From: Albugo candida
Lineage: Eukaryota > Oomycota > Peronosporomycetes > Albuginales
Length of the DNA stretch: 64,000 bases
Direction: 5' to 3'
Assembly: GCA_040437565.1 (NCBI GenBank)
Contig: JBDOQK010000022.1
Coordinates: forward strand, 124,001 to 188,000
Part shown: positions 47,070-57,807 of the stretch, piece by piece
Layout: every line of letters starts with the position of its first letter
Numbering within the stretch: the first letter of the stretch is position 1
Made by a program: the position numbers and the translations under genes
Notes under the pieces: model-generated
Seen by the model: the letters and a program-made list of their open reading frames with translations, nothing else
What the model was told of the DNA's origin: nothing
Database searches by the model: none

Positions 47070-48965
47070 ATGGCATCTGCTGCAAATACAAACATTCGGA
47101 GGCGTAAAAGTAGACCGGAACCATTAAACATTCCCGCTACAATCAGAGCCGGTCACGTACCAGAGGAGTCTACTACCAATAGTGCCAATGTCCCATCGCC
47201 AAATGGAACCGTGACACCATTGGTACTGAAATCTTTTGAGAAAGCGACTACTCCCTCTACGAAAGCTCGCAACACTTTTGATTTTGGGTCACTCCCTCAA
47301 ATCTCGCATGCGAAATTCCGTCTGAATCGCAGTCGTAGTGTGGATAAAGGTTATGTCGATGTGGTTTCTACTGGAGATTCAACACAAACAATCGAGCAAG
47401 AAGACACAAACAAATTAAGTCCAGTTGGTACGGGGGACGTACGATGCACAGACCACTCAAAAGTGTACACACAACAAACACACAAAGTCCCAATATCACC
47501 CGACAAGATGGCTGCGGGACGTGATGATGCGCATCAGCAAGCAAGCGCACTTCGAGGAAAGTCGTGCGCGAGTTGCGATCGATCTTTCTCGGTCTTTCGA
47601 GCCAAGCATACTTGCAAAGTTTGTCAGGAGCGATTTTGTGATGATTGCAGCAAAAACCGCTTCAAACTCGATTTACCTTTTGAGCGGAAAAAAGGATCTC
47701 GTATTTGTGACGCATGTGCGCGTAGTGTGTGCGCTCCTTTACACAAAGAAAATCTATGTACACAAGGTGATCACATTACAACGGAGGAGAAATCAAATGG
47801 GGCTCATGGGATCAATTATCAAGCCCATGGGGCAGATGCAGTATTGGGACGTAACTACAATGACTATGTGGTACGTGACGGATCACAAAAGTTTTGGGAC
47901 GTGTTCCATCGAGACGATTCGCTGTCACACCTGCGCCCACGACATTGGCGTTATTTTTTCGCCACATCACTTTTCATTCTATTGCGACAGCTGATGGGCA
48001 CACTTTCACATTGTCGGGAAGATACTAGCTGTGCACATTTCGTCCATTTCTATGCCCAAATTGAGAAGATACTTGCAGACGTGGCATCTTTTCAAGCGGT
48101 TGGGTTAAGTTTTATGTTTTTGGTTCTTTTTGATGAGTTCTGTCGCATGTACGGTACTCGCGATGCTCGGCCGGCCCGTACCACAATCTACTCTCGTACC
48201 GTGGCAAACGTTGGTACAAAATCAATGATCCAACATGACATACATTCTTCCATACTCCCCGAGGAAGAAACGGATCCAATAGTACAGATTGAAACGCAAG
48301 AGGCATCACGAGATGGATTCGATTTCGATAGACTTTTACACGTATTACAGCAGGGTGGTAGCAATCCTGAAATGACCGTCGAAGCGTTTCTCTCAGCATG
48401 CGGTAGTTTATGTGAATTTATTATGGTGTTTGGTCGTGCCACATCATTTGCCGCGTCGACAGTGCACGGGTACATTCATTCGATTGAATCGAATCTTAGT
48501 AACTGGTCGAAAGATTGTGCGGATGGGACACAGTGTCACTGGAACAAAAAAAGTCTAAAAAGTATCATCGAACACGAAGTAGAAACAAACACGGCGACGA
48601 TTGGAGGGAAAAAGAAACCGTCTTGCTCACGTTGTATATTACGTTTGTTATGGTTCATTGAGTTCGTAGAAGCTTGCATTCGTTATATGTTTATAGAAAT
48701 GGCGCACGAAAGTTGCAGTTCGGCGATCAGCAAAGCGTACGAGGAAACGATTGGGTCGCGCCATCCGTGGATTATAAGGAAAGGAGTGTTTAGTGCGCTA
48801 AGTGCGATTCCGTCACGGCAAAACATCTTAAATTCGCTTGGACTTGGGACACAAAGCGAAGGAATGGCACTTTCACTGATAGAACAAACACAGAACGCTT
48901 TGAAGGGTATGTTAGAGCACGTCCACGCGATGTTACAAACACATGAACTTTTGGACCTGAAATAG
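47070..48965 (+). CDS. FYVE-like zinc finger plus GLTP-like lipid transfer domain protein, 631 aa
   Basis: Single exon. Residues 1-160 are a polar, probably disordered leader. A FYVE-family zinc finger follows at 166-216 with eight cysteine ligands (C166, C169, C182, C185, C190, C193, C213, C216). Its lipid-binding signature is altered: AKHTCKVC stands where RR/KHHCR is usual, and no WxxD is seen. Residues 290-365 are hydrophobic helices. Residues about 415-590 fit a glycolipid-transfer-protein fold: AFLSACGSLCEFIMVFG, TVHGYIHSIESNL, RLLWFIEFVEA, AYEETIGSRHPW and a proline-led last helix. The usual DxxGN headgroup residues read TVHGY, while W528 and H565 are kept. FYVE domains bind phosphatidylinositol 3-phosphate on endosomes; GLTP domains carry sphingolipids. 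The combination suggests a lipid carrier at endosomes; ligands are uncertain. Confidence 0.82.
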   Translation: MASAANTNIRRRKSRPEPLNIPATIRAGHVPEESTTNSANVPSPNGTVTPLVLKSFEKATTPSTKARNTFDFGSLPQISHAKFRLNRSRSVDKGYVDVVSTGDSTQTIEQEDTNKLSPVGTGDVRCTDHSKVYTQQTHKVPISPDKMAAGRDDAHQQASALRGKSCASCDRSFSVFRAKHTCKVCQERFCDDCSKNRFKLDLPFERKKGSRICDACARSVCAPLHKENLCTQGDHITTEEKSNGAHGINYQAHGADAVLGRNYNDYVVRDGSQKFWDVFHRDDSLSHLRPRHWRYFFATSLFILLRQLMGTLSHCREDTSCAHFVHFYAQIEKILADVASFQAVGLSFMFLVLFDEFCRMYGTRDARPARTTIYSRTVANVGTKSMIQHDIHSSILPEEETDPIVQIETQEASRDGFDFDRLLHVLQQGGSNPEMTVEAFLSACGSLCEFIMVFGRATSFAASTVHGYIHSIESNLSNWSKDCADGTQCHWNKKSLKSIIEHEVETNTATIGGKKKPSCSRCILRLLWFIEFVEACIRYMFIEMAHESCSSAISKAYEETIGSRHPWIIRKGVFSALSAIPSRQNILNSLGLGTQSEGMALSLIEQTQNALKGMLEHVHAMLQTHELLDLK

Positions 48966-49157
48966 ATTTTATTGCAGCACTTGTTGTCGATTGTCACGTT
49001 GTTGACTATTAAACCTTATACAGAGCAGCTATCGTCGCCTTGCATATCACGATAGTGCGAAGCCTATCTGACTTACTATACAATTAGAAGATTAATTGCA
49101 CAAGCTCCATCGATCCCTATACACAATTCACCGCTTAAATTCGATTGCGTTTTTTAT

Positions 49158-49364
49158 ATGAGAACCATCTCGACGAGAAACTTAATGAATGAAGCGACAG
49201 TTGGGACAAAATCAATCGTCGATGATAATTTCGACGAAGTAATTATAATTGTGTGCATTGGTGGCGTTTGTTTCATCATCGCGTTAATGCTGGTGCTGTC
49301 ACGATACATTAGCCGAGAAGAAGATGAAAGCAGGGAGTCGGCGAGTAACTTTTCCTTACTATGA
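49158..49364 (+). CDS. Small single-pass membrane protein, 68 aa
   Basis: 68 aa, with an acidic stretch (VDDNFDEV) followed by one hydrophobic helix (IIIVCIGGVCFIIALMLVL) and an acidic, serine-rich tail. It lies convergent to the dehydratase gene with 28 bases between stops. Undamaged and with typical membrane-protein composition, but short; family not recognised. Confidence 0.45.
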   Translation: MRTISTRNLMNEATVGTKSIVDDNFDEVIIIVCIGGVCFIIALMLVLSRYISREEDESRESASNFSLL

Positions 49365-49392
49365 TAACAATTTGTGTGAATTTTGATTCGAT

Positions 49393-50215
49393 TCAATTCA
49401 ATTTTGAGTTGCGGTTGGCGTAAGCACGATTCCGTTGGGATAACATGTGACTGTACATAACGAAAAGGCCGGGAATATATGCCATAATAATCAGTATCAC
49501 GATACTGTGCATCGATATGGATACATTATGCGCATTGGGAAGCTGGATCGCGTATCCCTACATGCCATTTCAGTCATTATCCAAGTGAGGTCAACGTGCG
49601 TTACGCACCTTGGTCAAGTACGGTAATGCGTTCACCATGCAGAGCGTCTCACCTTACGCAGTCACGATAGGAATGGTACATTGGACCACATTATACGACC
49701 ACGTACCAAGGACTCCCGTTGGGTATAACACAAGGAACAAATGATATCGTACATAAAAGAGGAGACGAGGTACTGCTTGAAACAGATGAAGAGCGTAAAA
49801 GATGTACCGCGGGATCTCGACCAAGCTCCAGCTATTAAAAGTGATTCAAACCCCATTCCTTATCGATGAAAACGCTTTACCTGAGAATCATCACGAGAAA
49901 CCCCCAGTGCGAACGCGAGGGCGGACAGAGTACATTGATTCCCCAAACGAGCCAAAGCCGTGAAAATACTTGCAAGATTGATGAGAACAGTGGAGAGCGA
50001 ACAAATCCGTACGCCGAGTGTACAATCTCCAAGATAGCCAGGCTCTGCACAATGAGTAATGTGGTGTGGACTGAATTCCACGAAGCTAGAGCCACATCAT
50101 TCCAGGAAACATGCACGTGCCACAATTCATGAATTTTGCATAAACTCTGGTAGAAAACGATGCTCCAGCCAATCGCGCAAATTACGTTGTATCCGGCTAA
50201 ATAGGTCGCTAGCAT
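49393..50215 (-). CDS. Very-long-chain 3-hydroxyacyl-CoA dehydratase (PHS1/HACD/PTPLA family)
   Basis: Third step of fatty-acid elongation in the endoplasmic reticulum, removing water from 3-hydroxyacyl-CoA. Four exons: 50215-49881, 49831-49707, 49652-49609, 49557-49393, with introns of 49, 54 and 51 nt, all GT-AG, giving 222 aa. Family landmarks are YLAGYN near the N-terminus, LAILEIVHSAYGFVRSP, QVFSRLWLVWGI, WSLVEIPRY and VRYHLFLVLYPTGVLGE. The tyrosine (148) and glutamate (155) at the catalytic spacing known from yeast Phs1 are both present, the glutamate only after splicing. LPNAHNVS and YIPGLFVMYSHMLSQR follow near the C-terminus. Length matches the family. Multiple membrane helices. Confidence 0.92.
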
Positions 50216-50287
50216 TTCAAAGCAAGTACTAAAACAATTCTTATTCTTCGTTAAGTACTCTGACTTAGCATTAGGTGCGATTGTAAC

Positions 50288-51127
50288 CTAGTCATCTCCT
50301 AACTTTGTGCGTAATTGCTCAGTGACAGTATCCAAATTGACGTTTGCGTTTACATCAAGCAATTTTCCTTGACGACGATAATAATCAATAACTGGCTCAG
50401 TTTGTTCGTGGAATGCTTCCAATCGGGCACCTAATGTGGTGAGATTGTCATCCTTCCTCTGGATCAAATCCTCTCCAGTTATATCATCCTTTCCGTCCAC
50501 TTTAGGAGGATTGAAAATAAGGTGGTAGCTTCGACCACTTGGAACGTGGACGCGACGTCCGGCAATGCGATCTACCAAAACTTGATCTGGAATATTGAAA
50601 TTGAATACGGTGTCCACTTGCGTCCCGCTTTGTCCCAGCACTTCATCTAGCTGTGTGGATGAGCGAATTAGTAAAATCGAATAAGTGCGTTTTTATCACG
50701 TGTACCTTTTCGGCCTGCACGACCGTGCGAGGAAACCCGTCCAAAATAAACCCGCGCCGACATTCTGGATCTTTGATAGCATCTTTGATGATTCCAATGA
50801 CAATATCGTCTGTCACTAGTTCACCTGCCTCCATCGCACGTTTGGCTTTCTTCCCCATTTCTGTACCGTCGCGCACAGCGGCTCGAAGAATGTCACCGGT
50901 GGCCAAATGACATAAACAATATTCTTCTTTCAAAATTGGAGATTGTGTTCCTTTTCCGCAACCCGGAGGACCTGATTGAAATATTCAGAGTTAGGAAGCG
51001 GTAAATTACATTTAGTGCGATTGCGCTGACCAATGAATATCGTTCGCCGTTCTTTTTTTGTGGCACATTCCAATCGTCTGGAAATTTCATCCAGTAAAAG
51101 CTTTGTCGGGAGTGCAGCCAGACTCAT
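50288..51127 (-). CDS. Adenylate kinase, long form
   Basis: Interconverts AMP + ATP and 2 ADP. Three exons: 51127-51031, 50971-50706, 50650-50288, with introns of 59 and 55 nt, giving 241 aa. The P-loop GPPGCGKGT (residues 33-41) is completed by the first splice. [21 protein letters not shown] and [13 protein letters not shown] with a long LID ([17 protein letters not shown]) follow, then RKDDN. Length and LID fit the long, mitochondrial or cytosolic type (AK2-like). The start MSLAALP was chosen as the methionine nearest the family start; an in-frame methionine at 51217 is also open. Lies 72 bases from the dehydratase start, same strand. Confidence 0.93.
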
Positions 51128-51237
51128 TGAAACGATCCGATTTGCGACAGGTATGCAGTTTGAGGGACGTTGTTTACAACGAGTGAGTGTATTATGTGTG
51201 GACGTAACAAGTTGCAAGTTAAGCTTATTGTAACATG

Positions 51238-52172
51238 TTATAAATCACGCTGTCGCTCCTTTTGGAGCTGTTGGACCCAAGAGCGCACCAAATCGGTCTG
51301 AAATTTACCGTTTGTGCCCTTGAAAAAATCGTCTAAATCTATACTGTGTACTATACGAGCACATTTAGCTTAAAAAAGGTTTCATTCTGGGCGTACCTTT
51401 TTCGTATTCGTCTGCTTGCAGAATCATTTCAAATTTGTCAAAGTCCTTGGTAGAACAAGTAAGGATGCTAGTATGTTATCAAATGGATCAAACCTTTACA
51501 AACAAAGCCTCTATTGTGCTTGCATCTTCATACTCGTTCCATAGTTGCTTGATGTTGAAAGCTATTTGAAGTGATCCACATGAGTATACGATGTATACTC
51601 CAAGAAGCCCATGGCAAACCTTGCAGTGAGTCGGAACCGAGCACTGAGCATATTTCATCCAACGCTTTCTATGACAAGAACGTCAACACCTCTATTGATT
51701 GATTAACTACTCTTACCTTTTCAAGTTGTGATTTTCTTTCCTTTGAAACGCCTGTCAGATGTAAATGTGAATGCATTTCATTTCTATCGAGCTATACAGT
51801 GGCGGTGTATACCATCATGAGGTGTGATGTCGCCCACAACGGCTTCGGCCAAATCGTGTACAATTGCCATCATGATACACCTGTTACATCAAATACACGC
51901 TGAAAATTGATACACGAGTAGGGTGACGTGATGACTTGTTTTGATCGATCCGAGCGTCATTGAGCAGCATGCAACACATGCTCATCCGATACATATGATC
52001 AGCGACTGATTCAGCATCAGGAATTTTGTTTCGAACCCATCCTGACCGCTTCACTTGCTATATCATAAAAGAAATTGCTAACGAGATAGGATATCAAATC
52101 TTAGAGTACCTTCAATCTACCACAGATGCGTAAGAACTCGAGAACGCGTTTTGCCGGAATGATGGCATCCAT
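51238..52172 (-). CDS. HD-domain 5'-deoxynucleotidase-like protein (HDDC2 family)
   Basis: Eight small exons in 0.93 kb with introns of about 48-60 nt can be traced by family residues and GT-AG sites; the first two exons are 52172-52110 and 52057-51936. The product is about 184 aa, starting [21 protein letters not shown]. Family landmarks are [16 protein letters not shown] (metal-binding H42), [14 protein letters not shown] (H70, D71), [18 protein letters not shown] (D136) and [11 protein letters not shown]. Related enzymes (YfbR, HDDC2) remove phosphate from deoxynucleoside monophosphates, so a role in nucleotide pool control is likely. Divergent from RPN3 with 103 bases between starts, suggesting a shared promoter region. 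Confidence 0.9.
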
Positions 52173-52275
52173 AACCTTTATAGTATTTAACTGATATAAA
52201 ACCCAAATTCCCTCATATCGTACTTGACTGAACACATACAGTTCGCTCAAAAGCAAAGATTTATTCAAAAGCGCA

Positions 52276-54050
52276 ATGAGCGCACGTTCCACTTTTTCCC
52301 ACGCTCCTTCCAACAAGAAGGGAGTCTTTACACCCAAAGAAATTGCTGATGCGGAATGTGTAATATACGAAGGTCTGTTTCGCCCATTGCATATGTCATT
52401 ATAACCGAAATGTCACACACTATTCTATTTTATAGAATTACATAAAACGATACAACTGATCGAATTCGTCAGTAAAACCAATGCGAAAGAAAAGTTTTCA
52501 CGGATATTGCGAAATACAAGCAGATTACGGAAATCGCTTTCCATCGCGCAAGTACAAAGGGCACTTGCCCAAGTCATCCCTAATACAAGTCCTAGTCATT
52601 CGCATTTAACCGAATCATTACGGTTGCTGGCCACGGTACATTCGTCAAGGGATCAAGATGACGTCGATATGGATTTAGAGCCTTCGCAAGTGGATACGAA
52701 TGTCCAAACACTCCCACAATCAAACTGTGTCGAGATTGAGATATATTTCTTGCTTCTGGTGATCGCTGGTTTGATCAAGTATAAAGTGTCTGAAAAAGCC
52801 CTCGAAGTCGTCGATTTCGCGCTGAAGCGGTGTCAATCGATGAATCGACGAACGGTGGATCCATTTCAAGCAAAGCTGTATGCATATAAAGCCAATATCG
52901 AACAGCACATGATGGCAAATTGGAATTCCTCTCAGATTTCGGAACGTATTCTAACCAATCGTGTGCAATTGTTATCAGCGTACCGTTCCGCGTGCTTGTG
53001 TTTTGATGAATTTGGACAGGCAACACTTATCAATTTGGTGTTACAAAGTTACTTAACAGAAAATTTATACGAACAAGCTTACAAATTTGTGACCAAGACG
53101 TCGTTCCCAGAAAACGTATCGAATAATCAATACGCTCGATATTTGTATTACGTTGGAAAAATACAAGCCGTGCAACTAGAGTACACCGAATCGTACACGA
53201 AATTGATGCAATCTATACGCAAAGCTCCACAAAACACTGCGCATGGATTTCGCCAGTGCGTGCAAAAGCTAGCGATTATTGTCCAGTTGTTGATGGGTGA
53301 AGTACCCGAACGAGAAACCTTTCCGCCCAAACTTGAAGCATTGACACCGTACATGAAATTGACCAATGTATGGAGAATGTATATATCGCATGCGTATGAT
53401 TGGTTGTTATTGGTCTCTGTAGGCGGTACGAGTGGGCAACCTGGAAGACTTTAAGTTGGTACTGTCCCAATATGCTTCGGTATTTCGATCGGATCGGACG
53501 TATACACTTATCTTACGGTACGTGTTTACTTTAATGTATAGTTTAGGGTAACCTTACCTTTCTCGCGTATAGCTTGCACCATAATGTGATCAAGACGGGA
53601 CTTCGGAAAATTAGCACATCGTACTCGAGAATATATTTCGACGACATTGCCAAGAAGCTGGCACTTGAATCGGCCCAAGATGCTGAGTTTGTGTGTGCCA
53701 AGGCGATCCATGACGGAGTGATTGATGCCGTGATAGACCATTCAAACGGGACATTACAGTCGAAGGAAATGGTCAATGTGTATACTACACTTGATCCTCA
53801 ATCTGCGTTTCAAAAACGGATCGCGTTTTGCTTTGACGTTCACAATGACGCAGTCAAGGTACACACACTACTTGAGGGATGTTGATTTTGGGATTTTCTC
53901 ATCTTTAACTCGTATACGTAGTCGATGCGATATCCACCGGATGCCTACCGCAAGGATCTGGAGAGTGCTGAAGAGCGCTTAGAAAGAGAGAAACAAGAAG
54001 AAGAACTCGCAAAAGAGATTGAAGAAGAAATGGATGAGGAAGGACTGTGA
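52276..54050 (+). CDS. RPN3: 26S proteasome regulatory subunit Rpn3 (PSMD3 family)
   Basis: Scaffold subunit of the proteasome lid. Five exons: 52276-52372, 52436-53367, 53423-53517, 53573-53858, 53922-54050, with introns of 63, 55, 55 and 63 nt, giving 512 aa, the usual family length. Landmarks are [71 protein letters not shown] and [16 protein letters not shown] domain occupies the C-terminal half ([22 protein letters not shown] region, then [11 protein letters not shown]). The tail is coiled and glutamate-rich ([17 protein letters not shown]). All splice phases agree. The PCI-ending exon reads [12 protein letters not shown], close to the family VKAMRFPP motif. Confidence 0.94.
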
Positions 54051-54108
54051 TTACATGTAGGACACGCGATCCTAATTTAGCTTGAATAGTGGAATCTACA
54101 CTATTTTG

Positions 54109-54498
54109 TTACCGGGATTTCGGCTCATACAATGGCAACGCGTTCTTGGAATGATACATTGATTCTCCTTCTTTATACCCTGGATAATCCTTCATGATTC
54201 TCGCTTCCTCACGCTGCGATTCAGCACATGTGCTGACATATTCCGCATCCATTTCAGACTGCAGAAACGGAAGTAATGTGATCTTACATTCTCGCTCTTC
54301 TTGTGCCAGCGCACGACGCTCTTTATTTCCCTGCCCGACGTAATAATATCCAAGCGATGTCATGAGAATTGTCCCTGCGAAAAGCGACCATCCGGGTGGA
54401 CCACGTGATACAGGTACGCCGCGGGTATATTTGAAACGCTTAAAGCCGCCAGGAGGGGGCATTTCTTGGTTGGCATCGCGAAAATCTGGAGTTGCCAT
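54109..54498 (-). CDS. NADH dehydrogenase (complex I) subunit NDUFA13 / GRIM-19
   Basis: Accessory subunit of mitochondrial complex I. 128 aa from MATPDFRD; an in-frame methionine 15 codons upstream would give 144 aa, but the shorter form fits the family start. Landmarks are QEMPPPGGF, a single membrane helix at about residues 37-54 after SRGPPGW, NKERRALAQEE, LLPFLQSEMDAEYV and EEARIMKDYPGYKEGES. The human protein has the same EEAIIMKDVPDWKVGES segment, so identity is secure. Convergent with RPN3, 58 bases between stops. Confidence 0.92.
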   Translation of the reverse strand: MATPDFRDANQEMPPPGGFKRFKYTRGVPVSRGPPGWSLFAGTILMTSLGYYYVGQGNKERRALAQEERECKITLLPFLQSEMDAEYVSTCAESQREEARIMKDYPGYKEGESMYHSKNALPLYEPKSR

Positions 54499-54622
54499 TG
54501 CTTTTTGTGATCGAACACTTATCCGACATCGAATATCAGTCACGGTTTGTTATACAATTCATAATCAGATGCTAGCGATGTTAATCGTGAATTTATTCTA
54601 CTCGGATATAACAACACTCAAA

Positions 54623-56044
54623 CTAGTAGATTAACGGCGGTACGTCTTCGTCCTCGGTATCGACATCTTTGAACGTTCTTATTGTAGTTAAAGCTCTCAT
54701 TCCATTCCGCCGTAAAGATTCGTCACAATCTAGTTTCCTTGCGGTGTCAATCATCTAATAAAGCGTCACATCAATTCATACAAAATTAAGCGTTCAAAGT
54801 CATTTACCTCGTCTCCAATACACTTTGAAGAATTAAATCGACGGATCCGATGAGTGTCTTCTTGTGTACGTGCGTGTGGAGGCTTTCTCTCATTGTCTTT
54901 GTAATAAACGCTTTTATTTGAATTCGCATTTGTCTTTGGTAATGTCAAGCGCAATGTTCCAGTTACCTTTGACCGTTCTGCTTTTCCGCCATCCGAATGC
55001 ACTGCTTCTGGGAATCGGAGTCGGAATTTCTTGTTCTTTACAATTATAGACACAAATGTTGGATGTACATCGATATCGATCAAAGACGTGTCAAGAAATT
55101 TCGGTAATTCCAATTCAAAAATGAATTGGCCAGCATTATCAGTTAGGTGGAATTCCCACTTTCCTTCATTGCATTGACGTATTTCTTCATTTGCATCCGA
55201 CTTTTTTCTTTGAAGAGCTTCTCTCTCATCCTTTCGTGTACGATCAAGCGTGTCGGTATGCTCCTGCTGGATATCACGTCGACGTGGAGCATTTCCACTT
55301 TTTCGAATTCGATCTTCTTCCTTCTGCTCCGCCATTTCCAAGTACATTTGACGTCGAGATTCTGGTGTATAAGGAACGGCCTCATCATTCCCGATCACAT
55401 CACTCACCGGATCCTCCAACAAATTATTTGCGTCTCGTAACGCGCCCAAATGACTCTTTAATTCCTTGTCGCGCTGGCGCCAATTCTGATTCGCTATTAT
55501 TCGATCGCTTCTTTCAATCTCCTTCCCGTCCAAAAAGCACAGCTGCGGGAGGGAAGCGATCACATATTCTCGAAATCCATCCGGCCAATTGGACTGACAC
55601 GGGTTTCCAAGCATATACAGCTCCTTCAGATGACCCAGCGGCTTCAAGTGTTCCTAACATTTAACATCTTTTAATTGACGCCTACATAAATGCCTGTTAG
55701 GTTGTTATATAACATACCACACTCTGTTGTAGCGAATCAAAGTCGATGAAATTCACAGTAAGATCGAGTTTTTCGAGAAACTCACAACTGTGGAGACCTT
55801 TGATTTGCTTTATATTATTAAGTGCGAGGTTAAGATATCTCAGATCTTTGAGATGAATCAGATTTTCCATTTCAGATATGATGTTATTTTGCAGGTACAC
55901 AATACGCAGTTTGCGACATAATGTACCAATCAAATCGATCTTTTCGATTTCCTCTTGATGGAGTGATATTTCTTCCAATGTTGATAACATCCCTTCATTA
56001 TGTTCGGCTCGTTTCCGCAGCAATTCCGGTGTGATCGGTGGCAT
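54623..56044 (-). CDS. DNAAF11: Dynein axonemal assembly factor 11 (LRRC6/TILB/seahorse family)
   Basis: Needed to assemble flagellar dynein arms in the cytoplasm, so it marks an organism with flagellated cells. Three exons: 56044-55718, 55653-54808, 54754-54623, with introns of 64 and 53 nt, giving 434 aa. N-terminal leucine-rich repeats (KLRIVYLQNNII, LRYLNLALNNIKQI, FLEKLDLTVNFI, LKELYMLGNPC) are capped by SLPQLCFLDGKEI. A charged coiled-coil region follows (REALQRKKSDANEE). A CS-like beta domain (WEFHLTDNAGQFIFELELPKF, VHPTFVSIIVKNKKFRLRFP) comes next. The C-terminus DEDVPPLIY carries the family's closing DVPPLI. Divergent from the phosphate carrier gene, 240 bases between starts. Confidence 0.94.
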
Positions 56045-56284
56045 TCTGAAAAGATCACAATTCCAACAATCCTGAGATATAAATAAACGTGAGGACCTTT
56101 TACTATCGAAGCATCTTTCGATCGAATCGGAAGCGGCGTTTGCCTATTGCGTCCTTTTCGAAATTAAACGAGTGTGTTGGGTACGCATTCCATTGTATAA
56201 AACAATATATTAATGTATTAAACAGTGTCGCGTCGAAAATATTGAAACCACACAATCTCATCTCATTTTCTATCGTGCGATTAA

Positions 56285-57328
56285 ATGAGCTCTTTTTTTC
56301 CCGTTTTTCAGTCATTGAATCCTGTTGGCTCTGTGGGTGCAGCGCCAGCAGCCTCAACGCAACGCAAGTCTCTTCTCGCGACGTCCGCAGCCACATGGGA
56401 CGCTCGATTAAGCCATACTCCTATTCACGACAACGTGTATTATGGAAAATGTATGATTGGAGGCATTCTCTCATGTGGACTCACGCATACGGCGATCACT
56501 CCTCTGGATGTGGTGAAATGTAACATGCAAGTGAATCCTACCAAATTTAAGGGACTGGTACCCGGGCTTAGGACCATTGCGTCGGAAGAAGGGACTTCGG
56601 CCTTATTCAAGGGATGGGCCCCCACAGCAATCGGATACTCTGCTCAAGGATTCTGTAAATTCGGTTTTTATGAGTACTTTAAAGATTTGTATAGCACAAT
56701 GGCTGGTGAAGAAAACGCATTTAAGTATCGTGGATTGATTTACTTGGCAGGTTCTGCTTCTGCTGAATTTATTGCGGATATCGCATTATGTCCAATGGAA
56801 ATGGTCAAAGTGAAGGTGCAAACATCGCCCGCAGGAACGTTCCCGGTTGAATTAGGACCCGCTGTCGCAACAATGCGGGCCAATGTTGCTGAAACGCGTT
56901 TCCCATTTGGCTCGGTAGTTCCGCTTTGGTCTCGTCAAATTCCATATACAATGGCAAAATTCTTCTTCTTTGAGAAATGCGTCGAAGGATTCTATACGTA
57001 CATTTTCACCGAACCTAAGGATACGTACGCAAAGTCAACGCAACTTGGTGTTACGTTCGGTTCAGGATACATGGCCGGTGTTATTTGCGCAATTGTGTCG
57101 CACCCAGCAGACTCGGTAGTTTCGCTCATGGGGAAAGCGGAGAACAAAGGCAAAGGTATTGGCCAAATTGCGTCGGAAACAGGATTGAAGAATCTGGCTA
57201 CCAAAGGCCTGGGGACTCGAATCATCATGATTGGTACGCTCACAGGACTTCAATGGTGGATTTATGACACATTCAAAACAGTCTGTGGAATGGGAACAAC
57301 CGGAGGCGCACCACCTCCAAAGAAGTAA
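56285..57328 (+). CDS. Mitochondrial phosphate carrier (SLC25A3 type)
   Basis: Brings inorganic phosphate into the matrix for ATP synthesis. 347 aa, single exon, start MSSFFPVF. Three mitochondrial-carrier repeats are seen: PLDVVKCNMQ (from residue 73), PMEMVKVKVQ in the second, and HPADSVVSLMG in the third, with SEEGTSALFKGWAPT and GYMAGVICAIVSHP typical of phosphate carriers. The tail GAPPPKK is short and basic. An N-terminal extension of about 50 residues may act as a targeting sequence. Confidence 0.94.
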   Translation: MSSFFPVFQSLNPVGSVGAAPAASTQRKSLLATSAATWDARLSHTPIHDNVYYGKCMIGGILSCGLTHTAITPLDVVKCNMQVNPTKFKGLVPGLRTIASEEGTSALFKGWAPTAIGYSAQGFCKFGFYEYFKDLYSTMAGEENAFKYRGLIYLAGSASAEFIADIALCPMEMVKVKVQTSPAGTFPVELGPAVATMRANVAETRFPFGSVVPLWSRQIPYTMAKFFFFEKCVEGFYTYIFTEPKDTYAKSTQLGVTFGSGYMAGVICAIVSHPADSVVSLMGKAENKGKGIGQIASETGLKNLATKGLGTRIIMIGTLTGLQWWIYDTFKTVCGMGTTGGAPPPKK

Positions 57329-57424
57329 CTCGCAAACGAAGCGAGTGAAAGTGTGCAATGAAAAAGTCATACATAACTGCAAGTGTTTTCCTTGTACCTT
57401 GTTATCTTGTTACTTTGTGTCGTG

Positions 57425-57705
57425 TTAGCAGAAGAATAAAGTATGCATCGCCATGACAATAAGTGCGCCTGCTACGTACGGGCTCTTACGTTCGCCAATA
57501 CGCGAAGCCTTCCAACATAAACCACTGAGTCCTTCGTGCTTTCCCGGCTGCTGATTTCGATCGAAAACGGTTGGAAATTTAGCACGAATATAGCTGCATG
57601 TGCAAATGAACAGTAGAATGACTGTGATCAAGCCTGGAAGACTAAAAAGCGCAGACTAAAAACGTGTTAGTCATCTAATATTCGCCCAATGCGATTTCTT
57701 ACCAT
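57425..57705 (-). CDS. KISH (TMEM167) small secretory-pathway membrane protein
   Basis: 77 aa in two exons: the start codon alone at 57705-57703, then 57655-57425, with a 47-nt GT-AG intron directly after the ATG. Landmarks are LFSLPGLITVILLFICTCSY, FDRN, GLCWKASRIGERKSPYV and a second membrane helix. The animal protein has the same KCARIGERKSPYV motif. KISH is implicated in Golgi and secretory transport. The first coding exon contains only the ATG, so automatic gene callers may miss the true start. Divergent from cytochrome c1, 102 bases between starts. Confidence 0.92.
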
Positions 57706-57807
57706 AACTCGCTACGTGTAATCTTAACTGATATGACCTTGCAAAGGTCCTCACAAAAACTTTTTCGTGGAGGGGACCCAATAACTATAAAATAAAATTA
57801 AAAACAA

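Noticed and set aside
47425-47994. 189-aa frame overlapping the FYVE gene
   Set aside because: It is a shadow frame of the conserved FYVE-GLTP coding sequence.
50930-51217. Independent 95-aa protein next to adenylate kinase
   Set aside because: It is the unspliced read-through of adenylate kinase exon 1; splicing restores the P-loop.
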